DNA from: Amyelois transitella
Lineage: Eukaryota > Arthropoda > Insecta > Lepidoptera > Pyralidae
Assembly: GCF_032362555.1 (NCBI RefSeq)
Contig: NC_083517.1
Span: 5,786,001 to 5,850,000 of the forward strand
Direction of reading: 5' to 3'
DNA: 64,000 nucleotides
Shown here: positions 19,720-29,700 of the stretch, piece after piece
Position numbering within the stretch: position 1 is the stretch's first letter
How the letters are laid out: every line of letters begins with the position of its first letter
The notes under the pieces: generated by a model
What the model was told of the DNA's origin: nothing
The model's input: only the letters and a program-made list of their open reading frames with translations
Database searches by the model: none
Position numbers and translations under genes: made by a program

Positions 19720-22560
19720 TTATACTTTGCTTCCATCTCCTCTGTTTTTCGCAACAGTATGCACTAGAGAGGATGAAGCAACTTTCAGGTCGTATGCCCA
19801 GCCGATGCTCGCAAACATATCTAGTATAAGCGTGGTCAAGTTAAGTGTGTAGCCCAGTTCAGCTGCCTTATAGTCCCACGGGAACGTGTGGTGGTAGTTG
19901 TGCCAACCCTCACCCATAGCAACTACAGAAACTCCCCAATTTTCAGCTGGCATGATGTTACTGAAAGAAGAAAACGCATATATATATGTAAGTATATTAA
20001 TATTACCTACAAAAAAAGGGTGAAAATTAATTGGAATATCATGAACGTAGAATAAAATAATTGCCGATCTACACGTTTAAGTATCCTATAACAGTTCATG
20101 TTATACATACATACATACATACATATGATCACGTCTATATCCCTTGCGGGGTAGACAGAGCCAACAGTCTTGAAAAGACTGAATGGCCACGTTCAGCTAT
20201 TTGGCTTAATGATAGAACCGAGATTCAAATAGTGACAGGTTGCTAGCCCATCGCCTAAAAGAGGAATCCTAAGTTTATAAGCCTATCCCTTAGTCGCCTT
20301 TTACGACATCCATGGGAAAGAGATGGAGTGGTCCTATTCTTTTTTGTAATAGTGCCGGGAACCACACGGCAAATTCATGTTATATGAATTCTTTATATTA
20401 AGGAAAATAGGTTTGCTGGATATAAGTACAAACCTATATCGAGTTTCCTATGATGGGTTATAAATATAATATAAAATATTTACTATTTTATAGCTACTTA
20501 TGACTATAAATATAAAACTAAACATATAAAGTAAACAAATATCCATCCATCCCGTATTATAGGTAAATGCGAATTGAGTTTGTTGTTTGTTGCCTCTTCA
20601 CAGTACCTAAAACTGCTAAACCGATCTGCATAAACTTTAGCATCAGTACATATAGTGCGAAGTACGAACGAAGAAGGACATATTATTCACTCGGGCGGAG
20701 CCTCGGGTGAAACCTAGTAGAAGTAGTAGCCTTACCGGTCGTAGGGCTTATTGCCCCAAATATGCGCGAAGCTATTGACGGACCACGTGAAGTTGAGGCT
20801 GAACATATACCGCAGGAGTGGCTGAGAGAGTATCGCCAGGTCCCAGGTCTCATCCCAGAATATCACGGGTACAAGAGTCGGCAACAGAAAGCAGCAGGCC
20901 ATTTTAAATAGGTTGAAATATCTGAAAATAAGCGTGAATTGTTATATCGCATCAATAGTACATTGATTTGATTGGTATTACGGATGCATTAGTACTTTGT
21001 GTTATAAGTTTTTATTGTTTAAAAATTTTATACAGTAAAATAGTTTATAATATGGATTTTTCATGGCATCATTATTCAAATCTACTGAGAGGGAGTTACC
21101 TATTTTGATGCAAACATACAGTAACGTCCATTTCTCTACCTATTAAAAAAAATGGCTTACTTCGTGTGAAACCGTACAAGGGGATCGTTTTTGATATCAC
21201 TCATGTCAATCTTAGCTCCTTCCTTGAGCACGGCAGGGTGTTTCTTCATCATGAGCCAGCCGACGTGAGAGAAAAAGAACCCTCGTCTGGCATCGTGGGG
21301 ATCAGCTGAAGATTCAGAGAACTTATGGTGGACTCGGTGGTCGCGCACCCAGTTGTATATTGTGTTCTGTAATTTTTGATGTGGTTGATAAATCGTACTT
21401 CATTTGAAATCCGGCTGCTATTTGTTCATAAATGGTATAAGGTAAAAGGTAAAGGTACCTATTACAAAAACTTAAACAAATTTTAAAAATTAATTAGTGG
21501 ATTGGTTAATAAATTAAATTGTTATTAACCAATCCACTGTACTTAGTTTCATCGATTTCATTTATCAAATATACATCACGTCTTTGTCAACAGCCTTGAA
21601 TAGACTGGAAGCTATGTTTGACTTGAGATTCGGACACTCGTAATGACAAGTTGATATTACATGTATAAAATATAATAATAATAACAAACCTGTCCTGCTA
21701 TTGAGTAAGAAATGAGTAAAATGAACTGTAGTGGCAGTTTTGCTTTGTATGAACGATGGCACCAATACCGATGTGCTCCAGCGGTCACTCCAAATCCAGC
21801 AATTTGCCCCATTAGGAACGCTGAAAAATGAAAGTAAGAATTATTAAAATGCAAAAAGCTTACCTTTTCGAGTGTTGTGGTTCATTTTCAAGCAATTGAA
21901 AAAAGGTAATATTATTACATTTCGAATTCCTTTTTTTCAATTATCACTTTTTATTTATTTACTTTCCCAACCACAGTTCCCGAAATATATAGCAACTAGA
22001 GGCCGCGACTTCATCCGTATGGAAACCCTATCAATCCCGCAGGAATTCTGGGTATTCAGCTACCTACATATCAAATTTCATCGTAATCGGTTGAGTATTT
22101 TTGCGTGAAAGAGTAACAAACATCCATACTGACATACTCACAAACTTTCGCATTAATAATATTAGTAGGATGTAAAGGAAAAGAAATGTATTAAGTACCT
22201 ACTCGTATATACATACATATAAGTACTTAATGATTGAATCAGCAGGAACTTACCGAAGAGTATGGACTGCCATTTAGGGCTATGTATAAAACAAAGTGTG
22301 TATGAAAACCATGTGATGGCTACTATGTGGAGTAACGCTATTAATACGGTATCTTTCCATCGTATTGGGGTAACAAATCCTATGCGTTTTTCCCAATTTC
22401 TTACAATTGCCATGAATTTCGGCTCATTCTTTGGAAGCAAGTCGTCATACGGGCTGTGACTCAATGAGATATTTCTTGTGTTTGTTGCATGGTGTTTAAT
22501 TGTGTCATCGAGCTTCCATTTTCTGCAGTAGTGTTCTATGACAGACGTTTGAGTGGTCAT
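19720..22560 (-). CDS. Acyl-CoA desaturase, intact histidine boxes
   Basis: Membrane-bound fatty acyl-CoA desaturase of the ER (SCD/Desat family), inserting a double bond in acyl-CoA with electrons from cytochrome b5. Coding exons 22560-22254, 21820-21690, 21366-21161, 20921-20736 and 19960-19720 join to 356 aa. Di-iron ligands are all present: HRYWCH (119-124), HRVHH (156-160), HNYHH (297-301), plus N264 and H268 in VNSFAHIWG. The four-residue position used to sort moth desaturases (between PYDRNI and N) reads MPAE; regiospecificity cannot be told from it. Hydrophobic stretches match the usual four-helix fold. A good acceptor (TTTTGTTTTAG) ends at 22565, four bases before the ATG, so a 5' untranslated exon lies upstream and the LINE at 22591 is inside that 5' intron. 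Introns 2 and 4 contain SINE copies. Confidence 0.95.
20106..20373 (-). mobile_element. SINE family A copy with 11-bp target duplication
   Basis: Well-preserved copy in desaturase intron 4. Perfect TTCATGTTATA repeats at 20095-20105 and 20374-20384 mark the insertion. Confidence 0.9.
20545..20725 (-). repeat. Common moth interspersed repeat, partial
   Basis: Reverse strand begins near CTAGGTTTCACCCGAGGCTC and includes the AAACCGAT-type segment seen in a repeat that I recall as widespread in Lepidoptera. It lies in desaturase intron 4, ten bases from the end of exon 4. Confidence 0.45.
21496..21538. repeat. Perfect 17-bp inverted repeat, 9-base loop
   Basis: 21496-21512 pairs perfectly with 21522-21538. 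In desaturase intron 2. Confidence 0.9.
21572..21660 (-). mobile_element. SINE family A, decayed fragment
   Basis: Retains TCACGTCTTTGTCAACAG and TTGAGATTC-like pieces of the family in the right order. In desaturase intron 2. Confidence 0.55.
21975..22172 (+). repeat. Common moth interspersed repeat
   Basis: Contains ATTTCATCGTAATCGGTTGA, GCGTGAAAGAGTAACAAACA and ends in TTAATAATATTAGTAGGAT, a terminal sequence common among moth repeats. In desaturase intron 1. Possible end pieces of the same family lie near 41163-41225 and 45495-45560. Confidence 0.6.
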
Positions 22561-22590
22561 TTCTCTAAAACAAAATATTATCTATTTGAT

Positions 22591-25500
22591 ATAAGTATAT
22601 ATAAGTATATATTATCTATTTATCTGCTGGGGCGGACAAAATTTTTCCCTAGCGTCTCGTGGGAATCGCATTATGAACCTTAAAAAGCATAGAAATGGCG
22701 GCGATGGTGTCCGCACCCCATCACGTCTCGTTCCCGGCGGGAGCGGTATGCGGTCTGCTGAAAGCCGCTTTGCGACGATGAATGTAAGAGGAGGAATGAA
22801 GGATAAGATTGAGGAAGTATGCCAGATGATGGATGAAAGACGTTTGGATGTGTTGTGCGTGAATGAAACGAAGCGGAAAGGATGCGACGCGACGCAGCAC
22901 GGCCCTTACACGGCGTATTGGTCTGGAATTTCCAGTACCAGCCGAGGCTGTCAAGGGGTCGGTCTAATTCTTTCTGCACGAATGGCTGAGTGCGTGAATG
23001 AGTATGAGTGTGTCAGCCCTCGTCTTCTATGGATTAGGCTGAAAGTTGGAATCACTCGGATCTTCGTTCTAGGTGTTTATGCACCTTGGGATGTGGGTTC
23101 GAGGGGTACAACATCAGCAAAAAGCGAAAACGAGGAGTTCTGGAATAGTGTAAGAGAAGTATTGAAAGTTACCAAGCCAAATGAGAAGATTATTATGTTA
23201 GGTGATTTTAATGGATGGGTGGGTGTAAAGCGTGATGGATATGAAAAGGTGCTTGGTGCGTTTGGTGACGAAAAGGTGAATGATAATGGAAGAAGTGTAT
23301 TAGAAATTTGTCTAGAGTGGGATCTTTTTGTGTCGAACTCAATGTTTCAACATAAAGAGATCCACACCTACACAAGAGTGGAAGGTATTTTAAAAAGTAT
23401 GATAGACTTTGTGATTGTAGATGAAAGATTGAAGAACAAAGTGCTGGATACCCGTGCATATCGCGGTGCTGGCATTGACTCGGACCATTTACTGGTGATA
23501 TCCCGGATAAGGGGTATCTTCAATCGCTGGCGGCACAGGGTAAGGGAGCAAACCAGCGCTTTGGAAAGAGTAAAAGTGGAAAATTTGCAAGATATGGATG
23601 TAGGTAAGAAGTATATTAATAGACTGAAGGATGAATTTGAAGATTTAGATGAAATAAGCGATATTGAAGATGGATGGAAGGAACTTAAAGAAAGAATTGT
23701 GAAAGTAGCTGTTGAAGTGTGTGGTGTAAGTAGAAGAAGGAAAGGAAAAAATCACAAAAATGCGTGGATGAGTAAAGATGTGCAAGAACTTGTGCGATTA
23801 AAGAAGAAAGCATGGCTGGATTTGTTAGCAGCAAAAGCTAACTTAAGAATGCAAGAGGTTATAGATGAAGATGTGAATGAAGCACGTAAGGAATATAAGA
23901 AAATGAAAGATTTGGTTAAGAAAGCTGTGATTAGAAAGAAAGAAGAGTATAAAGAGGATTTTGATAAAAGGCTATCAGAAGACTTTCAGTCAAATCTGAA
24001 AGTATTCTGGAAATCCGTAAGGTCAGCCCGAGGAAATACTATAACCAGAGAGCTGACTAGGATCAGATGCCAGGATGGTAGCGTTGTGAAAGGAGAAGAA
24101 TGTGTACTAAAGATATGGAAGGACTATTTTGAAAGTTTATTTGAAAAAAAGGAAGGAAATAAGAAAGATTTCTGCTATAGCGAAGAAAAAGAGAATGAGA
24201 TGGAAGGCGAAATTGAAATGTTCGAAATTGTGGAAGCACTTAAGAGTATGAAAGCGGGAAAGGCTGCTGGGTGTGATAGAGTGTCGGTCGAGATGCTTAA
24301 AGCAGGAAAAGGCGTAGTAGCTAGTCAGTTGTACTGCCTTTTCAATTTGTGTTGGAGAAGCGGCCGAGTACCAAAAGATTGGTGTAAGGCTGTTATCGTG
24401 CCACTTTACAAAGGAAAAGGGTCACAGCTGGACTGCAAAAATTATCGTGGTATAAGCCTGCTTAGCGTCGTCGGCAAATTGTATGCTAAGGTATTGATTA
24501 ATAGAGTCAGGAATGAAACTGATGACAAAATATGGGATGCTCAAGCGGGATTTCGAAAGGGAATGGGATGTACTGATCAGGTCTTTTCCTTGCGGTGCAT
24601 AGCCGAAAAGTTTTTGGCCAAGAGTCAAAAAGTCTATTGCACATTCGTAGATCTGGAAAAGGCCTATGACAGAGTTGAGAGGAATGAATTGTGGTCAGCA
24701 CTTTCTATGCATGGGGTGAGCAGTCTCTTAATACGAGCACTGAAATCCTTATATGAGGATTCGAGTGCTTGTGTCAGGATAAACGGAGCGCACACTGAGT
24801 GGTTTAAGATTGAGAAAGGCGTTAGGCAAGGATGTGTTGCGTCACCGTGGCTGTTCAACCTATTTATGGATAGCTGTTTGACAGATTTGAAAGAGTCTAA
24901 AAGTGGATTAAGGATGAATGAGTTACTCGTCAAATGTCTGCTCTATGCCGACGATCAGGTTATACTGGCGTCATCAGCGGAGGAGTTACAGGAGATGGTG
25001 AACTGTATGCATGAAGCTTTAAAAGAGAAAGGAATGAAAGTGAACGTAAGTAAAACTAAAACACTGGTTTTTGAAATGGAGAAAGAAATGACAGCATGTA
25101 ATATTTTGATTGGAGGAGAAAAAGTGGAGCAAGTGAAAGAGTTTGTATATCTAGGATCAAAGTTTACATCAGATGGCAAGTATGATAGTGATATTGAAAG
25201 GAGAGTGAACGCGGGGAACATGGTGAATGGAGCTTTGCATGCCTTTATGAGCAGTCAGAAACTATCCAAAAAGGCTCGACTGGCTGTGCACAGGGGCGTG
25301 TTGGTCCCGACATTAATGTATGGGAGTGAAAGTTGGGTATGGCAAAAGAAGCATGAAAGCAGAATAAATGCAGTGGAAATGAGAGCGTTAAGGAGTATGA
25401 TGGGTGTGAAATTGAGTGACAGGATAAGGAACAGCGTGATAAGGGAATGTTGTGATGTGAAAGAAGATGTAGTTACAGGAATAGAAAAGGGTATGTTAAG

Positions 25501-25788
25501 ATGGTTCGGTCATGTGGAGAGGATGAATGAAAGCAGGTTGACTAAGCAGATATACAAGGAGAGTGTGGAGGGAAAGGTCGGAGTGGGAAGACCTAGACGA
25601 ACGTATCTTGATCAAATTAAGGACGTCCTGGTAAAGGGTCAGGTCAAAAGTACCCGAAACCGCCGAGCTTGTATGAAGAGAGTTATGAATGTGGACGAAG
25701 CGAAAGAAGTATGCAGAGATCGTGGCAAGTGGAAAGAGGTAGTCTCTGCCTACCCCTCCGGGAAAGAGGCGTGATTTTATGTATTATG
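22591..25788 (+). mobile_element. Full-length RTE-like LINE retrotransposon
   Basis: A single 3.2-kb element with one open reading frame and a short 3' end, as usual for RTE elements. A perfect 12-bp direct repeat, TATCTATTTGAT, at 22579-22590 and 25789-25800 is the likely target duplication. The exact 5' edge is uncertain because 22591-22621 is AT-rich and repeats part of the duplication. It lies in the 5' intron of the desaturase, antisense to it, with its left edge 25 bases from the acceptor AG. Confidence 0.85.
22673..25774 (+). CDS. LINE polyprotein: endonuclease plus reverse transcriptase
   Basis: 1033-codon uninterrupted frame. The N-terminal half is an APE-type endonuclease with its catalytic signatures in place: MNVRGG, CVNETK, LGDFNGWVG and DSDHLLV. 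The reverse transcriptase follows, with GFRKGMGCTDQVF, FVDLEKAYDRV, GVRQGCVASPWLFNLFMD and the catalytic YADD in CLLYADDQVILASS. The C-terminal region has RWFGHVERMNESRL and GRPRRTY, typical of RTE-clade elements. No stop or frameshift breaks it, so the copy could be competent (inference). The true start may be an internal Met, since the first 35 codons show no domain. The frame ends GKEA-stop just before the ATGT-type tail. Confidence 0.93.
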   Translation: MNLKKHRNGGDGVRTPSRLVPGGSGMRSAESRFATMNVRGGMKDKIEEVCQMMDERRLDVLCVNETKRKGCDATQHGPYTAYWSGISSTSRGCQGVGLILSARMAECVNEYECVSPRLLWIRLKVGITRIFVLGVYAPWDVGSRGTTSAKSENEEFWNSVREVLKVTKPNEKIIMLGDFNGWVGVKRDGYEKVLGAFGDEKVNDNGRSVLEICLEWDLFVSNSMFQHKEIHTYTRVEGILKSMIDFVIVDERLKNKVLDTRAYRGAGIDSDHLLVISRIRGIFNRWRHRVREQTSALERVKVENLQDMDVGKKYINRLKDEFEDLDEISDIEDGWKELKERIVKVAVEVCGVSRRRKGKNHKNAWMSKDVQELVRLKKKAWLDLLAAKANLRMQEVIDEDVNEARKEYKKMKDLVKKAVIRKKEEYKEDFDKRLSEDFQSNLKVFWKSVRSARGNTITRELTRIRCQDGSVVKGEECVLKIWKDYFESLFEKKEGNKKDFCYSEEKENEMEGEIEMFEIVEALKSMKAGKAAGCDRVSVEMLKAGKGVVASQLYCLFNLCWRSGRVPKDWCKAVIVPLYKGKGSQLDCKNYRGISLLSVVGKLYAKVLINRVRNETDDKIWDAQAGFRKGMGCTDQVFSLRCIAEKFLAKSQKVYCTFVDLEKAYDRVERNELWSALSMHGVSSLLIRALKSLYEDSSACVRINGAHTEWFKIEKGVRQGCVASPWLFNLFMDSCLTDLKESKSGLRMNELLVKCLLYADDQVILASSAEELQEMVNCMHEALKEKGMKVNVSKTKTLVFEMEKEMTACNILIGGEKVEQVKEFVYLGSKFTSDGKYDSDIERRVNAGNMVNGALHAFMSSQKLSKKARLAVHRGVLVPTLMYGSESWVWQKKHESRINAVEMRALRSMMGVKLSDRIRNSVIRECCDVKEDVVTGIEKGMLRWFGHVERMNESRLTKQIYKESVEGKVGVGRPRRTYLDQIKDVLVKGQVKSTRNRRACMKRVMNVDEAKEVCRDRGKWKEVVSAYPSGKEA

Positions 25789-25800
25789 TATCTATTTGAT

Positions 25801-26749
25801 TTTTTTTGTAGGTGGTGTTTCATAAACTATGATGTCATTGTTAATGCACCCTTATTCACATCGTAGATACGCCCTGTAGCCATGACCAATTGTTCAATTT
25901 CTATTGAATTTGTTGACTATCTATATCATGTTAGATATTTTATTACACGTGACGTGACTTTAATAAATAACGTGCTAAGTTCTTAATAGACAAGTAGGTT
26001 ATATTATACGGTATAGTATAGGCGCATCATGACTAGGAAAATTAAAGAATATAAGCGTCCTCGATTCCACGATATTGTTTGGGGGGTTAAAAAGTTTATA
26101 AATGAGAACAGTTATACGATTGCTCAGTGCTTTCCTAAGAGGTTTAATGCCAAACAAAGACTTGCGTTGTAAAATAATGCCTAATCAATGAAATCTTCAA
26201 ACTTAGGTAGGTTGGTGATCTCTGAACTATTTCGGGTGGACACGGTCTATATATGACTATACCAACCACAGACCAGAGACGTGAATGGCACATTTACCTA
26301 AAACAGAGAAAATCATGCTCTTCTCTTATCGGCCGTTGAGATTTTATATACTTTAGTATTACGATTTGATATTTTTTTTATTGTTACTTAACAGTTAGTA
26401 GGAAGCTTTAATATCCTTTTAGTTAAATATAGAAATCTAAATGAAGATAATTTTTAATAATTATGAGAGTTTATCTATTGTAGATATTAGGAATCTATTG
26501 ACCTGACTGTACACATTACAAGTCTTGGACAGTAGGACTATTCTAAGCTTACTTCAAATATGACGAATTATGTCGTGACAACAATACGCATTGTCTAGAA
26601 GCTTACATGTGTAGGCACTACATTTAGAGAACGCATGGGGTGCGTTCGTAATATAACTGACAACAAACTATTTTATTACTGAAATAGTAAGCAAAGTAGA
26701 CGGTTTCATTACTTTTTTCGGTAGTATATAAAAATCGCGTTAGAAAACT
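25801..26749. other. Region between LINE and ionotropic receptor
   Basis: No coding exon seen. It should hold the promoter of the ionotropic receptor and perhaps the 5' untranslated exon and promoter of the desaturase (inference). TATATAAAA at 26726 is only about 24 bases before the receptor ATG, too close for an ordinary TATA-driven start. Confidence 0.4.
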
Positions 26750-29700
26750 ATGAATCGTTTTTGTACAATATTAAGTTTTTTAGTTTTGTGCACAACCAGT
26801 GTTCACGCTCGTTGTGCGTCGGACGCTCTTCACCATTTATCGTACGTGGTGGAGCATGCTGTATGGAGAGGGTGGAAGCAAGCATTTATTTACACCCCGG
26901 AAGATTATCAAGGTATCATAGCTTTAGAAATGAAACCTGGTCGTCTCCATTTAGTGAGTGATTGAATGATAGGCAATACACAACTGAAAATGATGGTTGA
27001 AAAACTGAAGTTAAGTATGTAGTACTCGTATCCCTGGGGAGTACCTATAGGGACGTATGTGCTGCAGGTGCAAACCGAAAATCACGGGACTATACGTAGG
27101 TATTACGCGTACAAAATGACGTGGAAAAAATTAAAGCCTAACTTTCTGTTCTTATTAGCGCTTTCCCCGTATTAAGCTTTGAGTAAGCTACATTTGAAGA
27201 AAAGATTTTACAACCCTTTACGAAAGGCTCATAAAAACAAACTAGTTATTAATTAGAGAGATATTAAAGAAAATAAATTATACCTCGATATAATAGTTTT
27301 AGATTACTAAGTGCACTTAACTTACCTCAAGTTAACGCATAAGTTGTTTTGATAAAAAATAAACACAAAACTGTCACGGTTCAGCGTGGGTCACGTGTGG
27401 CGATCAACTGAACAATCGGAGTTTGCAAAATTGCGAAGTGTTAGTGGCAGATATGATGCGTACCACAATGCATACCATGATTATCTACCGAACGTGTGTA
27501 TATCGGATCTTAGGGCTGCGCAAGTGAATCTCAATCACGTACTTACGTTTCTATTATAAAATATGAATGATGCATTCTAAATACTCAAAATTGTGATTCA
27601 TTGAAATTGATAAGGAATTGCTGATCATTTGGGGAAAAACATTAGGAAAGTGATGATTATAAGCGCAGTTCGTTTTGATACGATTTGGTTGTGTTGTTAT
27701 GATATTTATCTTGTTACAAGGGAGTCCCATGATTCTGTTGATATTTTGATGGAGTTAAAATTTTGGAGCTTGGCATGGGAACGCTCGGGAATTAGGAAGA
27801 AGGGTAAAGGGGTAAGGGAAAAAGGGGAAGTATGAAGTAAATTTATTTATCTAATATTATTAAAATCTTCCATACCTAAAGTACCCGAAACCGCCGAGCT
27901 TGCATGAAGAGTTATGAATGTGGATGAAGCGAAGGAAGTATGCAGAGATCGTGGCAAGTGGAAAGAGGTAGTCTCTGCCTACCCCTCCGGGAAGAGGCGT
28001 GATTTTATGTATGTATAAAGTAAATTTTGTATTTGATATTTTTTAGATTGCAATTGGGCTACTGTTCGATTGATGAAATGTTTGTCTGTAAACGGGATTG
28101 CTTCAGCGGTGAATCCAACGGGAGGCGCCCGGCTACAGACGTTGCTTGGTGTAGTTATACTAACTACGAGAATGCAAAAGAATAACACTTCTTCATTGAA
28201 AAAGCTTGTAAAGAAGGTAATAATTGAATTGAAATTTCATACTCGTTTGAAGTCGTATGAATGTCGTTTCGGCAGTTTAAGCACTGTTGCAGATCACCAA
28301 TATTTATACTTATAAATAATTTTTACTTAAAATAATTTTAGCTCCACGAAATGGAAATGAATACAGCATCTTATGATTGGCTCATAGCAACCAGGTCAGA
28401 ATATGACTTCAGGCACATGAACGAAGTTTTGAATGCTACTTCTGTCCGTTTCGACCAAAATTTAGTAGTGGCATATCCGGGTGTAAATAACAAAGGCAAA
28501 AATAGGGACTTAATTTCGGGACTTTGCGGAAGCAATTTCGTGTATAAAAATGAAAGAAATAGATCCTTTAGTAGAAGAAATGATAACAGTGATCGATATT
28601 ACATTAATTGTCGCAATACCGGCCGAAATAATCAGCAATGTTCCAATGAATATGAAATGAATTACTATCGCAGTTCTGAAAGGTTCCGAAATCTTACACG
28701 GAATAAAACATACAAGAAGAACGGACAAATCCTACCACTTTGGCGGACTGGGTACACCAGCTATAACTATTCAAGGACTTTTCTTATGACAAACATCAGC
28801 AAATTCTTCCTGATGCAGCAGTTTCATAGATGGGAAAAAAATAACCATATTAATAGAAAGGACAACCGAATAAACGTTGTTCAGTACTTCAAAGTGCGAA
28901 TAAATTCCACACTTTATGCATTTTATTTGGGTAAGTTCAAGGTATCTCTTCTATCTATCATGATGATTCATATGAGGCAGATCACCCCCAACTTTTATAA
29001 ACGTAAATGATAAAATACATATTCTTATATATTCAATGACTGTTTTATTTTTGTTATATTTATTTTTATGTGCAATAAAGAGTATACAAACAAACAATAT
29101 TTATCATTTATCGAAATTCTGTAGTAGTAAACCTCTCCTATTCATGTCGTGGATGTTAAAAAGGTGGTTTTATAAACAAAGTTTATGACTATCAACCCTA
29201 TAACTCTGACCAGCGTTGAAAAAACCCTCTGAATGTTCTAGTAAACAAGTATATAAATTTGGTAAAATAGAGCATTTCTACAGTGATGGGGTGTCTAAAT
29301 AAGAATGTAGAGCATGATTGAAAATATTCCTTTAAATCAAAACATTCGTGATTGTATGGACACTTACATATGTATAAAAAATTTGTTTGTAACGTACGCT
29401 GAAAAATGGGTTTCCAAACAAACCTATCTATTGTTAAAGTTTTGACAACGGCCGCTGAACCGCGTTTATGAACAGTCGATTACAATAACCTTTCTTTCAA
29501 TCTTTCTTTTTGTGATACGAGTTAAATCATTTTAGGTTGTTGGCTTGGCGGTTTGTCCATGTCGGGAGTGGAACCCCCTTATCCAGTAGAAGCTCGCAAC
29601 TTTCTAGGAGAGGTTCTAACGGTAGGGAGATGTAATGGTACAGCAGATGGATCTCCTTCTTTGGATGACGATGGACCTTCTGCTCCGGCGTTGTTGAATG

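Noticed and set aside
20061-20246. Short frames such as THTYDHVYIPCGVDRANSLE that recur in the window
   Set aside because: They are chance translations of SINE family A copies and recur wherever it is inserted.
22680-22979. Minus-strand frames inside the LINE
   Set aside because: Shadows of the long LINE frame; none has domain content.
26724-26734. TATA box for the ionotropic receptor
   Set aside because: The TATATAAAA is too near the ATG (about 24 bases) to place a normal transcription start before it.
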